From NCBI RefSeq assembly GCF_014645135.1, contig NZ_BMLH01000002.1, forward strand, positions 1 to 64,000: DNA of 64,000 nucleotides. The letters are read 5' to 3'. Shown in pieces: positions 17,961 to 26,480 of the stretch. A program made the translations under genes and the position numbers. Numbering within the stretch: position 1 is the stretch's first letter; every line of letters begins with the position of its first letter. The stretch is from Rheinheimera tangshanensis. Lineage in GTDB: Bacteria > Pseudomonadota > Gammaproteobacteria > Enterobacterales > Alteromonadaceae. Below the pieces are notes generated by a model. That model was not told where the DNA came from and did not search any database. It was given only the letters and a program-made list of their open reading frames with translations.

Positions 17961-19043
17961 ATGGATTTTGTCGAACGTTTACAAGTTTTATCCAGAAAAA
18001 TAGGCCAAATCTCCGGAAATCTGATTACGGAAGAAGCCACTAAAACAGCACTAGTCCTGCCTTTTCTCAATTCAGTTCTTGGTTATGATGTATTTGACCC
18101 AACTGAAGTTGTACCAGAGTTCACGGCTGATACTGGTATCAAAAAAGGTGAAAAAGTTGACTATGCCCTGATGAAAGATGGCGAAGTCCAGATACTGATT
18201 GAATGTAAAAAGTATGGTGACAATCTTAATACCAAACACTCAGGTCAATTATTTCGCTATTTCTCTGTAACAAAAGCCAGAGTGGCTATTTTGACTAATG
18301 GTTCTGTCTATCAGTTTTATACCGATCTGGATGCACCCAATAAGATGGATGAAAAGCCATTTTTAACGCTTGATCTGGAAGATATCGACGAGCATATAGT
18401 GCCAGAAGTAAAGAAACTGACAAAATCGTCTTTTGATGTGGAGTCTATAGTCGGAGCTGCTGGCGAGCTAAAATATCTTAATCAGATCAAAAAGTTGTTA
18501 GCCGAACAATTTCTAGCTCCTGAAGAAGAGTTTGTTAAATTTTTTGCATCACGAGTCTATGACGGTGTTTTGACTCCAAAAGTTAAAGCGCAGTTTATGG
18601 AGATCACCCCTAAAGCCATCAAGCAATTTTTAAATGACAGTATCAATGCGAGGCTAAAGTCAGCTATTGGTGGTGAAGTTAAGGCTCCTCTTACCGAAGA
18701 TAAAGCAGACACATCTGTTACGTCAGAAACTCAGACTGACAGTGAAAAATCAAAAGTGGTGACTACGGCCGAAGAATTGGAAGGTTACAACATTATCAAA
18801 GCTATTCTGCGTCAAAGAGTTGCAGTCAGTCGTATCGTTGCCCGTGATACTCAAAGCTACTTTGGTATTTTGTTGGATGATAATAACCGCAAGCCAATAG
18901 CTCGCCTGCACTTTAATGCAAAGCAAAAATACATCGGCTTATTCGACGCAGATAAAAATGAAACCCGGCATCCAATAGAGTCTGTAGATGATATTTTTGG
19001 GTTTAGTGAGCAGCTCCAAGCTGCTATTAATTTTTATCTTTAG
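17961..19043 (+). CDS. stand-alone HsdR N-terminal-type nuclease domain protein
   Basis: 360 residues. Residues 20-110 match the type I restriction HsdR_N domain: E25, D67 and the E81-C-K83 pair form a PD-(D/E)XK nuclease site (VDYALMKDGEVQILIECKK). No helicase domain, HsdM or HsdS follows. The second half (about 170-360) is of unknown type. Such solitary proteins are common and may be defence or repair nucleases, but no activity can be stated. GAGG lies eight bases before the ATG. The stop is followed after two bases by a fragment of a HigA antitoxin gene, and REP-like palindromes flank the unit, so it may have been inserted at a higBA locus. Confidence 0.75.
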   Translation: MDFVERLQVLSRKIGQISGNLITEEATKTALVLPFLNSVLGYDVFDPTEVVPEFTADTGIKKGEKVDYALMKDGEVQILIECKKYGDNLNTKHSGQLFRYFSVTKARVAILTNGSVYQFYTDLDAPNKMDEKPFLTLDLEDIDEHIVPEVKKLTKSSFDVESIVGAAGELKYLNQIKKLLAEQFLAPEEEFVKFFASRVYDGVLTPKVKAQFMEITPKAIKQFLNDSINARLKSAIGGEVKAPLTEDKADTSVTSETQTDSEKSKVVTTAEELEGYNIIKAILRQRVAVSRIVARDTQSYFGILLDDNNRKPIARLHFNAKQKYIGLFDADKNETRHPIESVDDIFGFSEQLQAAINFYL

Positions 19044-19045
19044 AC

Positions 19046-19213
19046 CTAGCCAGAGGCGCCATTACGCCGGAAATAGCGTTGCGTTTGGAACTGGTTTTTA
19101 GCAAACCTTCGGCTGAGCATTGGCTGCGGTTACAAAACGCCTACGATCTGTGGCTGGTGCGTGAGCAACAAGCACAGTTACAGGTTTTGCCTTATCAGTT
19201 GGAATTTGCCTGA
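19046..19213 (+). pseudogene. HigA-type antitoxin, 3' remnant
   Basis: Reading from 19046 gives LARGAITPEIALRLELVFSK and, further on, WLRLQNAYDLWLVREQQ, ending at TGA 19211-19213. This is the typical C-terminal half of HigA antitoxins (GxxxITPExALRL...WLxLQxxYDLW). No start codon, no helix-turn-helix half and no HigB toxin are present. The fragment begins right after the stop of the nuclease gene, which suggests that gene replaced the front of a higBA operon. Confidence 0.8.
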
Positions 19214-19228
19214 CACCAGACATAGCAG

Positions 19229-19254
19229 CGGGTGGCCATAAAGGTCACCCCTAC
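19229..19254. repeat. REP-like palindrome, right of the HigA remnant
   Basis: GGTGGCC, ATAA, AGGTCACC form a hairpin with one mismatch, followed by CCTAC. Its reverse complement (GTAGGGGTGACC and on) resembles the copy at 17788-17815, so the two form an inverted pair around the nuclease gene and remnant. Confidence 0.45.
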
Positions 19255-19283
19255 AATTTTTAGCATTGAGAAAGGACAACTCT

Positions 19284-19781
19284 ATGTTACCCAATGTGCT
19301 TTTTATTCATCCTTTGCGCCAGATGGCGATGCTGTTGCAAAAGATTCAGCGGCATGATGCTGCTTTGCTGGAGTCAGCTTTAACAGCTGAACAATTTCCG
19401 TTATGGCAACAGGCGCAAACTGCCATAGGCTTTTCGTTACGTGCTTGTTGTCCGTTGTGTGATCAGGTAAAACCAGAGTTTGGTCAACCCAAACCAGGCT
19501 GGGCTGATTTGGAGCAGCAAATCCATTTATCCATTGAGTTCTTGCAGTCACTAAAAGCAGAGGGTTTTGCAGGTTGGCAACAAAAACGTATTGAAACTAC
19601 GGCTGGTTTTGCACAACTGGAACTGACAGGGGAGCAGTTTTTGTATCTCTATGCGTTGCCGAATTTTTACTTTCACTACGGCATGGTGTACGCCATAGCC
19701 CGTGCTCAGCAAGTGCCTTTAACTAAAGGCGATTTTGATGGCTGGCATCAGTATCCGGAAGGGTTTTCTTTTCTGCGTTAG
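19284..19781 (+). CDS. DUF1993 family protein
   Basis: 165 residues. The end of the protein (LPNFYFHYGMVYAIARAQQVPLTKGDFDG) is the signature of DUF1993, a small helical family related in shape to DinB-like bundles. Cysteines in RACCPLCDQ might bind metal. No function is established that I know of. The ATG at 19284 has AAAGGA nine bases upstream and is preferred over the TTG at 19266. Confidence 0.8.
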   Translation: MLPNVLFIHPLRQMAMLLQKIQRHDAALLESALTAEQFPLWQQAQTAIGFSLRACCPLCDQVKPEFGQPKPGWADLEQQIHLSIEFLQSLKAEGFAGWQQKRIETTAGFAQLELTGEQFLYLYALPNFYFHYGMVYAIARAQQVPLTKGDFDGWHQYPEGFSFLR

Positions 19782-19793
19782 CTCTGGCATAAA

Positions 19794-19819
19794 AAAAGGG
19801 CAAACTGACTTGCCCTTTT
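19794..19819. terminator. bidirectional terminator
   Basis: AAAAGGGCAA, loop ACTGAC, TTGCCCTTTT: a perfect 10-bp stem with A and T runs on both sides, between the converging DUF1993 and GH51 genes. It fits a factor-independent terminator for both strands. Confidence 0.85.
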
Positions 19820-19843
19820 CAGTGCTGTGAGTGACCCGTCAGC

Positions 19844-21385
19844 TTATTGCACTTTGACTACCAGTATAGATTTAGCTGGTAAGTCGAGGCTGAGCTTGCC
19901 GTTTTTACCTGTGGCGCTGAAGGCTGTTGGCTTGATGGTGTCTGGCTTGGCGAAGGTATTGTGAGTATCCATTGCATCGGCAGTCAGTAACTGGCCTGAG
20001 ACACTATTGATCTGAATACCGTCCAGATTGATCTGCGTTGTTTCGGCTTTATTTGGGTTAGCATTCACCAGCGCCAGATAGACAGAGCCATCTTTAGCTT
20101 TGGCTGCTGTGGCGCTGACTGCAGGTATCGCAAACTCACCCAGTTTATATTGCGGCACATTACTTAGCTTCAGTGGTAAGGCTGTCGCATCCTGAAACGG
20201 CACATACATTTTAAAGGCATGATAGGTTGGGGTCAGGATCATTTTTTCCTTGTCTGTCAGTATCATGGCCTGTAATACGTTCACCATCTGGGCAATATTG
20301 GTCATATGTACCCGGTCAGCATGCTTATGGAAAATATTAAAGTTCAGTGCCGCCACTATGGCGTCTCTTAAGCTGTTTTGCTGATATAAAAAGCCAGGGT
20401 TTTCGCCTTTTTCCACGTCGAACCAGGTGCCCCACTCATCGACATAAAAGCCGACTTTTTTCTCAGGATCATGTTTATCCATCACCTTTTTGTTATTGGT
20501 GATAAACGTATCCATGGCCAGCGTGCGCTGCATGGTGCTGATCCACTCGCTTTCCGGGAATTGCAGCGCCGCACCTTTCACATCCCATTGGCCTGTTGGC
20601 AGGGTGTAGTAGTGGAAACTGACGGCATCCATTTTTTGTTTGATGTTGGCTGTCATGTAGTCAGCCCATGAGGTGTCATCGCCGTGGCTGCCGCTGGCAA
20701 TCCATTTGGGTGTATTGTTGGCCGGAGTTTTCAGAAAGGTGGTGTAATGCTTATACAAATTGGTGTAGTACTCCACCGACATATTGCCGCCACAGCCCCA
20801 GGCTTCGTTGCCTACAGCAAAATAATGCACTTTAAACGGCTTATCGCGGCCATTTTTGCGGCGTAATTCGGCTAGTGTCGACTTTCCTTCGGCCGTCATA
20901 TATTCCAGCCACTCGGCCATCTCCTGTGGTGTGCCTGTCCCCAGGTTGCCATTGACGTAAGCCTCGGCGCCCAGTAACTCCACCAGATCAAAAAACTCAT
21001 GGGTGCCGACCGCATTATCTTCTTCTACGCCGCCCCAGTTGGTATTTACTTTCACTGGTCTTTTATCGCGTGGACCTATGCCATCACGCCAGTGGTATTC
21101 GTCGGCAAAACAGCCGCCCGGCCAGCGGATCAAAGGGACATGTAAGTCTTTTAACGCGGCCAATACGTCGTTTCGAAAACCTTTGGTATTGGCAATTTTA
21201 GAATCCGGACCTACCCAAAGGCCTTCATAAATGCCACGGCCTAAATGTTCGGCAAACTGACCGTAGATATTTTTATTGATCACAGCGCCTTTGGCACTGC
21301 TATCAAGCTGAATTTGTGTGGCAGCCAGAGCTGTAGCGCTCAGGCTAAAACCAAGGGCCAGCAATAGTGGTTTTATAACTCGCAT
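19844..21385 (-). CDS. secreted alpha-L-arabinofuranosidase, GH51
   Basis: 513 residues. A signal peptide (residues 1-22, ending ALAA) precedes a GH51 catalytic barrel and a C-terminal beta domain. The acid/base glutamate is E194 in GNEAWG and the nucleophile is E317 in YVDEWG. It removes terminal arabinose from arabinan or arabinoxylan side chains, probably in the periplasm or outside the cell. GGGAG sits before the ATG. It stands alone, with no sugar transporter or regulator beside it. An imperfect palindrome CTGTGA/TCACAG lies 166 bases upstream, but the 5-base spacing does not fit a CRP site. Confidence 0.92.
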   Translation of the reverse strand: MRVIKPLLLALGFSLSATALAATQIQLDSSAKGAVINKNIYGQFAEHLGRGIYEGLWVGPDSKIANTKGFRNDVLAALKDLHVPLIRWPGGCFADEYHWRDGIGPRDKRPVKVNTNWGGVEEDNAVGTHEFFDLVELLGAEAYVNGNLGTGTPQEMAEWLEYMTAEGKSTLAELRRKNGRDKPFKVHYFAVGNEAWGCGGNMSVEYYTNLYKHYTTFLKTPANNTPKWIASGSHGDDTSWADYMTANIKQKMDAVSFHYYTLPTGQWDVKGAALQFPESEWISTMQRTLAMDTFITNNKKVMDKHDPEKKVGFYVDEWGTWFDVEKGENPGFLYQQNSLRDAIVAALNFNIFHKHADRVHMTNIAQMVNVLQAMILTDKEKMILTPTYHAFKMYVPFQDATALPLKLSNVPQYKLGEFAIPAVSATAAKAKDGSVYLALVNANPNKAETTQINLDGIQINSVSGQLLTADAMDTHNTFAKPDTIKPTAFSATGKNGKLSLDLPAKSILVVKVQ

Positions 21386-21625
21386 CGAGTTCTCCCATTC
21401 ATAGGTGAAGAGTTTGATTTGTGCTGTCGGTTGGGTGGTGCGGGTTTTTTATACATCCTATTGTAGGACAAAACAACCCTTATGCGCATTGAGAGAAAAA
21501 AGATGAAGTGATGCTGTGAAAAAACATAACGAGGTTTTTACCTCAGACTACTGTGAGTGCATCACAGACTTAGGTTGATTCGTTATGTAAAGAGTGGGCG
21601 AATAGTGGTGACGCAGAATAAAGAA

Positions 21626-21642
21626 CGGGCCATAGAGGCCCG
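21626..21642 (-). terminator. terminator of the ydcH-like gene
   Basis: CGGGCC, ATAGA, GGCCCG form a 6-bp GC stem a few bases after the stop of the minus-strand gene, followed on that strand by TTCTTTATTC. The stretch 21386-21625 upstream of the arabinofuranosidase gene holds no reading frame I accept. Confidence 0.55.
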
Positions 21643-21658
21643 CCTTAGTTAAATGCTA

Positions 21659-21907
21659 TTACACCGCAGCTTCGGCGGCTTTTATCATCATGTATAAGTC
21701 ATCTTTTAAGTGCAGGCGTTGCACTTTCTGCTGCTCCAGATAGTCGTCACTGCATACCTCCGCACCTTGCTCAATGCGATGTATTTCGTGATCAATTTCG
21801 TGGTAGCGGTTAAACAGCACCGCAAAGTGGTTGTTGTGCTGCTTTAAATGATGGATCTGTTCTTTGTATTCTGGAAATTCGGCATGTAAATCGTGTTTAT
21901 CTGGCAT
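21659..21907 (-). CDS. YdcH (DUF465) family protein
   Basis: 82 residues from the ATG at 21907, which has GGGG eight bases upstream. The longer frame to 22057 adds 50 low-complexity residues with no family match and is not used. The DUF465 pattern is visible: FNRYHEIDHEIHRIEQG, then QRLHLKDDLYMMI. These are small charged helical-hairpin proteins of unknown role, often cytoplasmic. Confidence 0.75.
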   Translation of the reverse strand: MPDKHDLHAEFPEYKEQIHHLKQHNNHFAVLFNRYHEIDHEIHRIEQGAEVCSDDYLEQQKVQRLHLKDDLYMMIKAAEAAV

Positions 21908-22172
21908 AGTTTTTCCCCGTTGGTTTTTCGTACGCTGTACCGGTAAAACATGCTCCGGTGTAGACAATACAGCGTTATGCTGATTTGTTACCGTTGTGCT
22001 GTCTGTGTGCTGATTTTCATAGTACGCCTTTGCATGGTGCTGTCTTTGATCCAGCACAAGCGGATAGCAGATTAGGATAAGACCAGCGTCGTGATTGTCG
22101 CGTTTGACGAGCTGGTCTTAACTGGCTGCAGTACGGCACTATGAAGTCATCATTATTTGTTGTGAGTTTGTG

Positions 22173-23618
22173 ATGAAATTAATCCGTCTTTCTCTGATTG
22201 CCACAGCCGCTCTGGCGTTATTCAGCTGTACCCCTAAAGCTACGGCTCCTTTACTGGTGCTGCACAATATTCAATGGGTGGATGTCACCACAGGTCAGTT
22301 GGTGCAGGATCAACTGCTGGTGATCCAACAAGATCGTATTCAGGCGATTTTGCCTGAAGCAAAGCTGACTGATTACCCACAAGCACAGCAACTGGATGGC
22401 GGTGGCCGCTATTTAATTCCGGGTTTATGGGATATGCATGTGCATTTTGAAGGCCGCGATTTAGTGGAAGACAACAAGCTGTTGTTGCCTGTGTATCTGG
22501 CTTACGGTATTACCGGCGTGCGTGAAGCGGCCAGCAATCTGGCACCTGTGGTGCTGAACTGGCGTGAGCTGGTGAACCAGCAAAAGTTACTTGGGCCTAA
22601 AATATTTACTGCTGGTCAGAAGTTTGAAGGCATTAACTCCTTATGGGATGGCGACTTAGAAATTGGCAGTGAAGCCGACATGCTCGCAGGTATGGATAAG
22701 TTGCAGCAGATGCAGGTCGACTTTATCAAGATCACTGAAAATACCCTGCAACCTGACTTGTATCTCGCGACTATTAAAGAAGCAAAAAAACGCAGCCTGC
22801 TAGTGTCCAGCCATGTGCCTTATGGCACCAGTATTGAGCAATTGGCCGAAGCGGGTTTGTCCAGTATTGAACATGCTTCTTATCTGCTGCGCTTGGGTTT
22901 TGCTGACGAAGCTGCAGTGGCCGCGCAAGTGCGGGCCGGAACCCTGACTAATCAACAGGCAGCAGAGCACTACAAAACAGGTTTTGATCAGCAGCAGGCG
23001 CTGCAAGGTTACCGCATGTTAAAACAGCTGAATGTGGCTGTGACCCCTACTTTAATTGGTGGTCGACAACTGGCGCATTTGCATGACACCGACCATAGCC
23101 ATGATGAATTTTTAAAGTACCTGACCAAAGATTTTACTTCGAACTATCAATGGCGTATCGATCGTATGGCTAACGAAACGCCAGAGCAGCAGCAACAGCG
23201 TAAAGACAAAGAACAATTGATTGCCAGCCAACTGCCTTATCTGCAACAAGCCGGAATAACCTTGTTAGCAGGCAGCGACTCGGCGGCGCTGAATACTTAT
23301 GTCTATCCGGCTCAGGCCTTACACGACGAACTGGAACTGTTTCAGCAGGCAGGTTTAACTCCGGCGCAAATTTTACAAACGGCCACCATCAATGGTGCGC
23401 GGTTTATGCATCAGGACAAAGACTACGGCAGCATAGCTGTCGGGAAAAAAGCTGATTTAGTGTTATTGAATCAAAACCCGCTGCTGGATATTAAAGCCAG
23501 CCGCAGTATTGATACCTTGCTGTATCAGGGCAAAGTCTATAACCGTGCAACCTTGGATCAACTATTACAGCAAGCCGAACAACGTAAGCTGGAGCTGGAG
23601 CAAAAAACCGGTTCATGA
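22173..23618 (+). CDS. amidohydrolase-family lipoprotein
   Basis: 481 residues. A lipoprotein signal (LALFSC) shows export and lipid attachment. Metal-dependent amidohydrolase motifs follow: DMHVHF (HxH), SSHVPYG, IEHASY and GSDSAA with the catalytic aspartate, plus an imidazolonepropionase-like ending. The family cleaves cyclic amides, peptides or esters, but the substrate is unknown. ATG 22173 is chosen over the adjacent GTG. A close relative occurs at 27778-29379. Confidence 0.85.
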   Translation: MKLIRLSLIATAALALFSCTPKATAPLLVLHNIQWVDVTTGQLVQDQLLVIQQDRIQAILPEAKLTDYPQAQQLDGGGRYLIPGLWDMHVHFEGRDLVEDNKLLLPVYLAYGITGVREAASNLAPVVLNWRELVNQQKLLGPKIFTAGQKFEGINSLWDGDLEIGSEADMLAGMDKLQQMQVDFIKITENTLQPDLYLATIKEAKKRSLLVSSHVPYGTSIEQLAEAGLSSIEHASYLLRLGFADEAAVAAQVRAGTLTNQQAAEHYKTGFDQQQALQGYRMLKQLNVAVTPTLIGGRQLAHLHDTDHSHDEFLKYLTKDFTSNYQWRIDRMANETPEQQQQRKDKEQLIASQLPYLQQAGITLLAGSDSAALNTYVYPAQALHDELELFQQAGLTPAQILQTATINGARFMHQDKDYGSIAVGKKADLVLLNQNPLLDIKASRSIDTLLYQGKVYNRATLDQLLQQAEQRKLELEQKTGS

Positions 23619-23635
23619 TCGGTTGCCGGGATATA

Positions 23636-23657
23636 GAGGCCGGAGTTATCCGGCCTC
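23636..23657. terminator. bidirectional terminator
   Basis: GAGGCCGGA, GTTA, TCCGGCCTC form a perfect 9-bp stem between two converging genes, followed on the plus strand by ATTTC. Confidence 0.75.
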
Positions 23658-23679
23658 ATTTCAGTGTTCCATCAGCAGG

Positions 23680-24456
23680 CTATTGAGCCGCATTTTTATA
23701 CTCAAGCTGCAGTTTTTCCAGCTCGCCTTTTAGCAATTCCGTATTGCTGTTGGGGCTTTTTAACTGTTGCTCAACAAATTTGATCTGCTCTTTAATGTCG
23801 GACTGAGTAGGTTTTCGGTTTTCCAGCGCTTTGGTTATTTCTACCATGCCGACCATAAAGGAGCATTGTTGGTGGTAATAATCTATGTCGTACAGCATTT
23901 GGTATGCGCTGTAGCTGCTTTGCGTGGTCGCTGCCAGGCCATTGTAAATCTGCTTTTTGACTTCACTTCTTTTTAGCTCAATAGAGCGCAGTATGGTGGT
24001 TGCCAAAGCATTGGCATAAATTTGCTCATTAACTAAAGAGCGGCTGGAGTTTGATAAGGCTGCACCTGCGGATAATGCCGCTTTGGCACTTTCGCCACCC
24101 ACTACAGTTCCCAATCCGGCCAGTACATTGGTGACTGTGCCTGTACTGATATTCCAGGTATTGGCATTAGAAATAATCAGTGACTTGTGCCGCTCACAAC
24201 TTTCATCAGACAAGCTCAACAGTTCAAACGCCAAAGCTTCTTTCTTTTCTTTGGTGTTTGCTGCCGCCAAAACCTGCTGAAAACTCTGAGTATTGATTTC
24301 GGCATAAGCCTCACCCGTATCAGGGTTAAATTTGATGTAAGGTTTGAGGGTGCCGACAGGTTTAAACACTGGATCAACCCGATAATTTGCCGCTATCTGG
24401 CTACAACCGCTGAGGAGTAACAGAGTAATGAAAGCAATTAAAGAATAATGATTCAT
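23680..24456 (-). CDS. lipoprotein of unknown function
   Basis: 258 residues. The signal ends in the lipobox LLSGC, so the mature protein is lipid-anchored. The middle (about 110-150) is alanine- and glycine-rich (TNVLAGLGTVVGGESAKAALSAGAALS) and may be a membrane-interacting hairpin. The C-terminal 40 residues are a charged coiled coil. I do not recognise a family. AAGGA lies seven bases before the ATG. Confidence 0.6.
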   Translation of the reverse strand: MNHYSLIAFITLLLLSGCSQIAANYRVDPVFKPVGTLKPYIKFNPDTGEAYAEINTQSFQQVLAAANTKEKKEALAFELLSLSDESCERHKSLIISNANTWNISTGTVTNVLAGLGTVVGGESAKAALSAGAALSNSSRSLVNEQIYANALATTILRSIELKRSEVKKQIYNGLAATTQSSYSAYQMLYDIDYYHQQCSFMVGMVEITKALENRKPTQSDIKEQIKFVEQQLKSPNSNTELLKGELEKLQLEYKNAAQ

Positions 24457-24649
24457 GCTGCGGTTCCTTTATCTGTTTTTTTGACAGTTGCTGTCGATAG
24501 TAAAGATCAAATCAATGCTAGTCCCCTTTCTGGATAAATCCAGTGTTGACGAAAAATTCAGACTGGTTGCTGCATCTGCAGTCTTTTACGCCCTTTTCAC
24601 TTTTGTTTTGTCACCCTGCAAGCGAACCCTGAACATGGAGTAACAAAAG

Positions 24650-25765
24650 ATGATCTCAACTTTCTTTAAAAAAACCGGGATTGCGCTGCTGGCTGCTTTG
24701 TCGCTTTTTGGCGTAGCACAAGCCGAAGAAGCGGCTAAACCCAAAGTGTTACTTGTTGCCAGCAGTTATGGTGTGGCTGGAGATCCGAAAAAGCCGGGCA
24801 TGGAGTTTGATGAATATGCCATGGCGTATCATTTGTTGAGCCCACAGCTTCAGCTTGAATTAGCCAGCCCCAAAGGCGGCAAAGTGGAAGTGGGTGAATA
24901 CAACAAAACCAAGTCGTATAACGCTGCTGTTTTAACCCATCCTGACGCTATGGCTTTACTGACCAATAGTAAAAAACTCAGTGACGTCAAAGCCCAGGAT
25001 TATCAGGCGGTGCTGGTGCTGGGTGGCAAAGGCGCTATGTTTGATTTGGCTGAGCACTTACCTTTACAGCGACTGCTCTCTGAGATGGCGGCTCAGCAGA
25101 AAGTTATCGCTGCGGTCTGTCATGGTCCTGCGGCATTGCTGCATGTGAAAAACGCCGACGGTTCTTTATTGCTGCAGGGCAAAAAAGTAGCGGGTTTTAG
25201 CAATCAGGAAGAAACTATGTTTGCCAAGGAGATGCTGCCGTTGTATCCGTTTTTATTGCAGGATGCTGTAACCAAAGCGGGCGCTTTGTATCAACAGACC
25301 GGCCCTATGCTGCCTTTGGTGGTGCAGGATGGCACACTGATCACGGGCCAAAACCCCTATTCAACTCCGGCTTTGGTTGATGCGATATTAGCTCAGTTGC
25401 AACTGAGCACAGCCCCACGTCAGCCTTATCCGGATGAACAGGCTGTGAGCATCATTCAGCAGTTTTTAGCAGGTCAGCCGATACCAGCACAGTTGGATGA
25501 AAAGCTGGTAGATATTCCGCTACTGGCGATTTGGGGTTATTACTACCTGCAATTTGCCAAAGCAGACTCAGATCGTCAGCACGCTGTCCAGGTGATGGAG
25601 TTAGTCAGTGGCAGCTTTACCGATCCACAGTTTTTAATGGCTCTGGCACAAGGCCAATTACAACTGGGTAATACAAGCCGTGCTGTTGAACTGGCAAAAG
25701 CTGTGTTAAAACAACAACCAGACTCCAAAGCAGCACAAGAGTTGCTGAGTAAAGTGAAGGCATAA
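24650..25765 (+). CDS. exported DJ-1/PfpI-family protein with a C-terminal repeat domain
   Basis: 371 residues. A signal peptide (1-25, ending AQA) leads to a class I glutamine-amidotransferase-like domain of the DJ-1/HchA group, with the nucleophile elbow AAVCHGP (C157, H158) and an acidic FDEYA near 54. The last 100 residues look like TPR-type helices. DJ-1 relatives act as glyoxalases or chaperones, and a periplasmic stress role is plausible. It heads an operon with a response regulator (start one base after its stop) and a kinase, so it may be linked to that signalling system. Confidence 0.8.
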   Translation: MISTFFKKTGIALLAALSLFGVAQAEEAAKPKVLLVASSYGVAGDPKKPGMEFDEYAMAYHLLSPQLQLELASPKGGKVEVGEYNKTKSYNAAVLTHPDAMALLTNSKKLSDVKAQDYQAVLVLGGKGAMFDLAEHLPLQRLLSEMAAQQKVIAAVCHGPAALLHVKNADGSLLLQGKKVAGFSNQEETMFAKEMLPLYPFLLQDAVTKAGALYQQTGPMLPLVVQDGTLITGQNPYSTPALVDAILAQLQLSTAPRQPYPDEQAVSIIQQFLAGQPIPAQLDEKLVDIPLLAIWGYYYLQFAKADSDRQHAVQVMELVSGSFTDPQFLMALAQGQLQLGNTSRAVELAKAVLKQQPDSKAAQELLSKVKA

Positions 25766-25766
25766 G

Positions 25767-26480
25767 TTGAAGCATCAAAGCCAACCTGGCCTACGTATTC
25801 TGCTGGTGGAAGACCAGCAGGCGTTGGCTTGTAATATCATCGATTACTTAACAGCTGCCGGGCATCAGCTGGATTATGCGGCTACTGGTACCTTAGCTTT
25901 GCAGCTGGCAAAACAGCATAGCTATGACTTAGTGCTGCTGGATTTGATGCTGCCTGATACAGATGGCAGGCAGCTTTGTTCCCAGCTGCGCCAGCTCTGG
26001 CTCAAAGCTGTGCCTGTACTGATGTTAACGGCTTTGGATAGTCTGGATGATAAGTTGCAGGGTTTTGCTGCTGGTGCTGATGATTACCTGACCAAGCCTT
26101 TTGAACTGGCTGAATTGGCAGTGCGTTGTCTGGCTTTAAGCCGTCGTCATTTACTGAGTATCGATCCGTTATTGCAGCTTGGGCCTTTGCAGATCGACAG
26201 GTCGCAGCAGCAAGCCAGCCGTTCTGAACAGATGCTGGATTTACATCCGCTTGGTTATCGAATTTTAGTGGTGCTTGCCGAAGCTTACCCGGCTTTGGTG
26301 AGCCGTTCTGATTTAAGTTATCAGCTGTGGGGTGACGAGCCGCCGGATTCCGATGCGTTGCGGGCTCATATTTACCTGCTGCGCCAGCAACTGGATAAAC
26401 CCTTTAAAGACGCTATGTTGCAAACTGTCTACGGCATAGGTTTTAAGCTGGTATTGCCACAGGAGCAAGCCAATGCATAA
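25767..26480 (+). CDS. OmpR/PhoB-type response regulator
   Basis: 237 residues with a receiver domain (phosphoacceptor D59 in LVLLDLMLPD, switch T in LMLTALD, K in LTKPFE) and a C-terminal winged helix (GYRILVVLAEAYPALVSR). The only in-frame start near the domain is TTG, with AAGG about nine bases upstream. It overlaps the kinase gene by eight bases, so the two form a classical two-component pair. Targets are unknown. Confidence 0.9.
   Translation: MKHQSQPGLRILLVEDQQALACNIIDYLTAAGHQLDYAATGTLALQLAKQHSYDLVLLDLMLPDTDGRQLCSQLRQLWLKAVPVLMLTALDSLDDKLQGFAAGADDYLTKPFELAELAVRCLALSRRHLLSIDPLLQLGPLQIDRSQQQASRSEQMLDLHPLGYRILVVLAEAYPALVSRSDLSYQLWGDEPPDSDALRAHIYLLRQQLDKPFKDAMLQTVYGIGFKLVLPQEQANA

Noticed and set aside
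17720-18070. A 116-codon minus-strand frame overlapping the blaI operators and the nuclease gene start
   Set aside because: It is antisense to a well supported gene and covers the operator region; the protein texture is poor.
21551-21567. CTGTGAGTGCATCACAG as a CRP site for the arabinofuranosidase gene
   Set aside because: Half-sites are right, but the spacer is 5 bases where CRP needs 6, so I do not call it.
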